A stretch of 64,000 bases of DNA from J095 sp964517605 (lineage in GTDB: Bacteria > Chloroflexota > Anaerolineae > 4572-78 > J111), in the NCBI GenBank assembly GCA_964517605.1, contig CAZFCE010000024.1:1-64000 (forward strand). The letters run 5' to 3'. The translations under genes and the position numbers were made by a program. Below the pieces are notes generated by a model, which had not been told where the DNA came from, did no database searches, and saw nothing but the letters and a program-made list of their open reading frames with translations. Positions 60,406 to 64,000 of the stretch are shown piece by piece (position 1 is the first letter of the stretch; each line of letters opens with the position of its first letter).

Positions 60406-62133
60406 ATGAGCATCAGCTTTGTGGCCGAAACAAATATTGGGCAAAAACGGCAAGTTAACGAAGACAGCCTGTGGCCCCGCACCCGTCAACACAACCACCT
60501 GCCCTCGGAACCCTACGGGATGCTGTTTGTGGTGGCCGATGGCATGGGCGGCCACGGCGCGGGCGATATTGCCAGCAGCCTGGCCGTTGCCGAAATTGCG
60601 GAGCGATATTATACCGTTGGCAGCGATTACCCCGGCATTGCCGAGCGGCTGGAGTTTGCCATTTTGTCGGCGCACCGGCTTATTTGCGACCGCGCCCCCC
60701 AATCCGCCGAAACGCAGGATATGGGCAGCACCGTAGCCGCCGCCGTGGTTAAATTTGATGAAGCCCGCTACCGGGGCGAAGTTTGGGTGGCCTGGGTGGG
60801 CGATAGCCGCGTTTATTTGTCGCGGCGTGGCCAGTTACAGCAGCTTTCCAGGGATCATTCACGGGTGTGGCCGCTCATCGAAGCCGGGCAAATCACCTGG
60901 GACGAACTTCACTTTCACCCCGACCGCTCAAAAATTACCAACGCCCTTACCCCCCGCCGCCCAAACGCCGCGCCCGAAATCCTGCGGTTTGACCTGGAGC
61001 CGGGCGACAAACTTTTACTCTGTTCCGATGGTCTCAGCGGCGAGGTTCGGCCCGAAGAATTGAGCCAGATTTTGGCTACCTACCCGCCCGAACAGGCCGC
61101 ACCGTTGCTAATTGAACGGGCCAACGCCCCCAAGGATTTGTACGCCAACGGCCAGCAGCACCGGGTTGAGGGCGGCAACGACAACATCTCGGTGATTATT
61201 GTTCAACTTCCCGCTGACCAAACCGAAACCCAGCCAATGTCCGAACTGTCGTTACCAACGGTACTGGTCAAACCTCAGCCGGTAACGGCAGCGCCGCCGC
61301 CGGCCCCCAAGAAATCAACCAAAAAATCAAGCCGGTGGGGTTTGATTTTGGTGGTCGGGTTATTGCTGGTGGTACTGGCGGGCGGCGGTGGGCTGTTTTT
61401 TGCGCTGTCGGGTGCAACTAACACCCCACCACCGCCGCCGGTTACGGTTGCCGCCGGGCCGCCTCCCGCCGAAACCGCGGCGTCGGCTCAAAAGGCCATC
61501 ATTGTGGCCGTAGATTCTACCCAAACGCCCGCGCCGGTTGAACCGTCAGCCACCGCCCTTGAAGTGCCGGTCAACGCCGCCGAAACGCGGGTGCCAACCG
61601 TTACCCGCGCTCCCACCGCCTCGCCCACGGCCACTTTTACGCCATCGCCTTCACCCACGCCGTCGCCCACCGCCACGCCACTCATCACCACCACGGCGGT
61701 GATCACCGTTGATGTGACCGCGCTGGTTACGCCCACGCTGCTGCTGCCCAACCCCGACGGAACCGGCAAAAACTCGTTTGATATCAGCCAGCCCATAACC
61801 TTTAGCTGGGATTGGCCGGGCGAGTTGCCGGCGGACTTTGGCTTTGAAATACGGGTTTGGCTGCGTGGCAGCGAGCCAACCGGCGCTCACAACGCCCTGC
61901 TCTTGAAGCAGGAGTCCTCTTATCAACATTTGCCTGGTGATACCGTATATTCGGTGGCGCTGGTTTTGAGTGGCGTTAAAGGCGTTACCGCCACCAGCGC
62001 CGATTACCTCTGGTCGGTGGGGGTGGTGCGCCTCAATCCGCAATACGAATGGCTGAACATTGCCGCCGCGCCGCGCCCCATCAGCCTGGTAGTGCCCAAC
62101 GCCCCCGGTTCGGCGGGCACGCGCCCCCAATAG
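60406..62133 (+). CDS. PP2C-family Ser/Thr phosphatase with transmembrane helix and extracellular beta domain
   Basis: A 575-residue protein. The PP2C catalytic domain (1 to about 270) has all metal motifs: NEDSLW, VADGMGGHGAGD, GSTVAAAVV, WVGDSRVYL, SRDHS, LLCSDGLSGEV and GGNDNISVI. A transmembrane helix (about 311-334) leads to a Thr/Pro linker and a C-terminal beta domain (about 440-575) paralogous to that of the preceding protein. It is the only intact phospho-enzyme of the locus and could remove phosphothreonine marks recognised by the three FHA proteins. The matching active kinase is not in the window. The start is the ATG of MSISFVAETNIGQKR. Confidence 0.92.
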   Translation: MSISFVAETNIGQKRQVNEDSLWPRTRQHNHLPSEPYGMLFVVADGMGGHGAGDIASSLAVAEIAERYYTVGSDYPGIAERLEFAILSAHRLICDRAPQSAETQDMGSTVAAAVVKFDEARYRGEVWVAWVGDSRVYLSRRGQLQQLSRDHSRVWPLIEAGQITWDELHFHPDRSKITNALTPRRPNAAPEILRFDLEPGDKLLLCSDGLSGEVRPEELSQILATYPPEQAAPLLIERANAPKDLYANGQQHRVEGGNDNISVIIVQLPADQTETQPMSELSLPTVLVKPQPVTAAPPPAPKKSTKKSSRWGLILVVGLLLVVLAGGGGLFFALSGATNTPPPPPVTVAAGPPPAETAASAQKAIIVAVDSTQTPAPVEPSATALEVPVNAAETRVPTVTRAPTASPTATFTPSPSPTPSPTATPLITTTAVITVDVTALVTPTLLLPNPDGTGKNSFDISQPITFSWDWPGELPADFGFEIRVWLRGSEPTGAHNALLLKQESSYQHLPGDTVYSVALVLSGVKGVTATSADYLWSVGVVRLNPQYEWLNIAAAPRPISLVVPNAPGSAGTRPQ

Positions 62134-62161
62134 CCCGGCCTGAAAAGAGACAAATCTGGCA

Positions 62162-62611
62162 ATGACCAAAGAAAAAATCCCCGGCATCAGCCGCATTGAT
62201 TCCGGCAATACCCACGGCTGGTTTGCCCGGAAATACCACCAGGGACAAATCTACTCCCGATTTTTCAGCGATAGCCGCTACCAGGATTCAATGGCCGCGT
62301 TGGCTGCCGCCAAAGAGTATCGGGCCAAACTCGATGAAAAATTCCCCGCGCCCGCTACCGCCGCCTTTAGAAACGCGCCGCAAAAAAACAGTTCCACCGG
62401 GGTGGCGGGCGTGTCAGAAACCTTTATGCGGTCGCGTGGCGGCCAAAAAATCCCCTGTTTTACCGTAACCTGGCGGGCCGCCAAAGGCGTTTCGCGGACA
62501 AAAAAGTTCTCTATTTTGGCGTATGGCCGCGATGAAGCCTTTCGGCAAGCGGTCGAGTTTCGCCGGCAAAAAGAGGCCGAACTGCTCAACCCGCCGCCGG
62601 CTTCGGCTTGA
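62162..62611 (+). CDS. probable tandem AP2-like DNA-binding domain protein
   Basis: A 149-residue basic protein with two similar halves. Residues 5-58 (IPGISRIDSGNTHGWFARKY ... RFFSD ... AALAAAKEYRAKL) and 75-140 (TGVAGVSET ... FTVTWRAAKGVSRTKKFSI ... EAFRQAVEFRRQKE) both follow the AP2/ERF pattern: a three-stranded sheet with Trp or aromatic and Arg contacts, then a helix. Bacterial AP2 proteins are often found in homing endonucleases, but no nuclease domain is present here. It may be a DNA-binding factor. It lies 28 bases after the phosphatase gene. Confidence 0.6.
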   Translation: MTKEKIPGISRIDSGNTHGWFARKYHQGQIYSRFFSDSRYQDSMAALAAAKEYRAKLDEKFPAPATAAFRNAPQKNSSTGVAGVSETFMRSRGGQKIPCFTVTWRAAKGVSRTKKFSILAYGRDEAFRQAVEFRRQKEAELLNPPPASA

Positions 62612-62643
62612 GTTAACCTGGGATTGAAAGGGATTGGTTTGTG

Positions 62644-63126
62644 ATGAGACGCGCCCGGTTGGCCGTGGTTCACGCTATAACTATTCTGCGGGCGCTTTTT
62701 TCCGGGCCACGCCGGGCCATGTTGGGCCGCATGCTCCGGTTTGCCCGCGAGTTGCCCGCCCGGTTTAACCAGCCCCTGCCGGTAATGATGGCCCAACTTA
62801 CCCCCGCGCCCGGCCCGCCGCCCAGCCTGCCTCCGGGAGAACTCCAGGCGCTAGCCGATGCGGTGGCCGCCTGGCAGCTAACCTCACCGGTGGGGCGGTG
62901 TTTACGCCGGTCGTTGTTGCGCTACTACTTTCTGCGCGAAGCCGGGCTGCCGGTGGGCATTGTCTACGGCGCCCGGCTCAAAAGCCAACGCGAGGGTGGT
63001 GGTTTGGGCGGGCACGCCTGGACTACGCTCAATGGCCGCCCTTTTTTTGAAGCCCCCGGCGATTATCACGGTTTTGTGCAGATGTTTGTGTACCCGCCGC
63101 CCGGCCCCACCGATCCGGTTTCTTGA
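62644..63126 (+). CDS. lasso-peptide B2-like (transglutaminase-fold) protein without a cluster
   Basis: A 160-residue protein. The core (about 76-145) matches the B2/transglutaminase-like protease pattern: SPVGRCLRRSLLRYYFLREAG split as SPVGRCLRRSLL then RYYFLREAG (C86), IVYGARL, GGHAWTTLNG (H124) and downstream acidic residues E136 or D140. In lasso peptide synthesis B2 removes the leader from the precursor. No B1, cyclase or precursor gene is seen nearby. Related stand-alone proteins occur, and their substrates are unknown. GTG at 62641 is an alternative start, one codon upstream. Confidence 0.65.
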   Translation: MRRARLAVVHAITILRALFSGPRRAMLGRMLRFARELPARFNQPLPVMMAQLTPAPGPPPSLPPGELQALADAVAAWQLTSPVGRCLRRSLLRYYFLREAGLPVGIVYGARLKSQREGGGLGGHAWTTLNGRPFFEAPGDYHGFVQMFVYPPPGPTDPVS

Positions 63127-63133
63127 TAGTTTC

Positions 63134-63165
63134 TTGACCTCTGCCGCCGTTACCTTGACCTCTGA
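63134..63165 (+). repeat. tandem direct repeat upstream of the transporter gene
   Basis: TTGACCTCTG occurs at 63134 and again at 63155, 21 bases (two helical turns) apart, just after the B2-like gene stop. TATACT at 63182-63187 could be a -10 element, but spacing from the nearer repeat (21 bases) is too long for a standard promoter, so an activator-type site is possible. Confidence 0.4.
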
Positions 63166-63284
63166 TTGATGTATTCCCCACTATACTGAATACAAAATCA
63201 TATTCTATTGGGTTTGGCCTGTTGTAGTTTACCTCCGCTGCCATTCCATTCTCCATTCGCAGAAGAAAAGAGAATAGGGATTTA

Positions 63285-63311
63285 TTTTACCGGTACAAGA
63301 TACCGGTAAAA
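63285..63311 (+). promoter_or_regulatory. perfect 11-bp inverted repeat in the transporter leader
   Basis: TTTTACCGGTA (63285-63295) and its inverse (63301-63311) surround CAAGA. It may be an operator or an RNA hairpin about 75 bases before the start codon. No c-di-AMP riboswitch consensus was recognised in the leader. Confidence 0.5.
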
Positions 63312-63386
63312 CGCCTTAGTTTTAAAGGATTAAGGAGGTTACTGGCAAACCTGAGATTATTACTCTATTTCAAGAGGCAAGAACTT

Positions 63387-64000
63387 ATGACAACTATTGA
63401 TACCCCCAAAAACGCTGATTTTTATCACCCCGTTACCGCCACGCCTCCCCGCACCTGGCGGAGCTGGTTGATTGGCCGCCCGCTGGCCACCGCCGACGCT
63501 CCGCATCAAACCATTGGCAAGTTAGTGGGGCTGGCCGTATTTGCCTCTGATGCCCTTTCGTCCACGGCGTATGCCACCCAGGAAATTCTGGTTATTCTGG
63601 CGTTAGCCGGAGCGGCGGCGTTTAGCTTTTCTTTCCCCATTGCTTTGGCCATTGTGGTTTTGCTGGCGATTGTCACCATCTCCTACGAACAAACCATCCA
63701 CGCCTATCCGGGCGGTGGCGGCGCTTACATTGTGGCGCGGGATAACCTGGGCGAACTCCCGGCGCAAATGGCCGGGGCGGCGCTCCTTACCGATTACGTG
63801 CTAACGGTGGCCGTGTCCATCTCGTCGGGTATAGCCCAGGTGGTATCGGCTTACCCCAACCTGTTTGCCTATCGCGTGTATTTGGCGGTGGGTACGGTGC
63901 TACTGATTATGATCATCAACCTGCGCGGCGTAAAAGAATCCGGCATTACGTTTGCCATTCCCTCCTACTTTTTCCTGATTATGATGGTTTTAACGGTGGG
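63387..64000 (+). CDS. kimA: KimA-type potassium/amino-acid permease (APC superfamily), N-terminal part
   Basis: Partial gene, cut by the window end after 204 complete codons. The visible part matches the KimA/KUP-like branch of APC permeases: WLIGRPL, FASDALSSTAYATQEIL, YEQTIHAYPGGGGAYIVA, NLGELP and INLRGVKESG, with at least five hydrophobic helices. In Bacillus KimA is a high-affinity potassium importer inhibited by c-di-AMP binding to its C-terminal domain, which is outside the window. An AAGAGG-type site precedes the ATG. Transport of amino acids instead of potassium cannot be excluded. Confidence 0.85.
   Translation, partial: MTTIDTPKNADFYHPVTATPPRTWRSWLIGRPLATADAPHQTIGKLVGLAVFASDALSSTAYATQEILVILALAGAAAFSFSFPIALAIVVLLAIVTISYEQTIHAYPGGGGAYIVARDNLGELPAQMAGAALLTDYVLTVAVSISSGIAQVVSAYPNLFAYRVYLAVGTVLLIMIINLRGVKESGITFAIPSYFFLIMMVLTV

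Noticed and set aside
63127..63386. c-di-AMP (ydaO-type) riboswitch before the KimA-type gene
   Set aside because: I could not match the conserved core sequences; only an inverted repeat and direct repeats are visible.

Overview
The window most likely comes from a member of the Chloroflexota (Anaerolineae/Caldilineae-like). This is an inference from gene content: sugar ABC cassettes, secreted proteins with Thr/Pro-rich linkers, a cold-shock protein paired with an RRM protein, a NACHT protein with a low-complexity Asp/His/Arg tract, and a WXG100/FtsK locus alongside FHA, VWA and PP2C proteins. There is no rRNA or marker gene to settle it, and I saw no tRNA, IS element or CRISPR array.

Region 1 (1-33.2 kb) is a deoxysugar/sugar-phosphate catabolic island built around a divergent promoter near 15.3 kb. 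Leftward from a DeoR-type regulator run an ABC importer (ATPase, two permeases, binding protein), a sugar isomerase/epimerase-like protein, two class II aldolases, a 1-phosphofructokinase-type PfkB kinase, a GNAT protein, a PHP protein, a SorE-like dehydrogenase and an SDR. Rightward from a LacI-type regulator run a second importer, an FGGY kinase, an L-rhamnose isomerase of the RhaI type, a DUF4432 epimerase-like protein, a zinc dehydrogenase, L-fucose isomerase (fucI) and rhamnulokinase (rhaB), ending at a clear terminator. A third importer (binding protein and two MalFG-type permeases, no ATPase) follows. Together these can take up L-rhamnose/L-fucose-type sugars, isomerise and phosphorylate them, and cleave the products with the aldolases encoded on the opposite strand. 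Unusual are a permease fused to an extracytoplasmic FGE/SUMF1-like domain, a LysM-bearing binding protein, and a strong hairpin directly downstream of all three binding-protein genes.

Region 2 (33.2-40.7 kb) holds a cold-shock protein with a promoter-terminator leader, an RRM protein, a MarR regulator with an unrecognised partner, a hemolysin III family protein, a NACHT NTPase and an alpha/beta hydrolase.

Region 3 (40.7-62.1 kb) is the most interesting: a type VII (WXG100/ESX)-like secretion locus. It encodes five WXG100-like proteins, a membrane-anchored pseudokinase (possible EssB/YukC counterpart), a 2929-residue FtsK/SpoIIIE-family ATPase with seven P-loops arranged as a triplicated two-ATPase module of about 673 residues plus a seventh domain, a probable YukD-like/FHA fusion, an EspG-like candidate, two VWA-TM-FHA proteins and a PP2C phosphatase with a membrane anchor. 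It looks like a variant that combines traits of the Firmicutes and actinobacterial systems with its own phospho-signalling module.

Region 4 (62.1-64 kb) has a probable tandem AP2-domain protein, an orphan lasso-peptide-B2-like protein and the start of a KimA-type potassium transporter that runs off the window.
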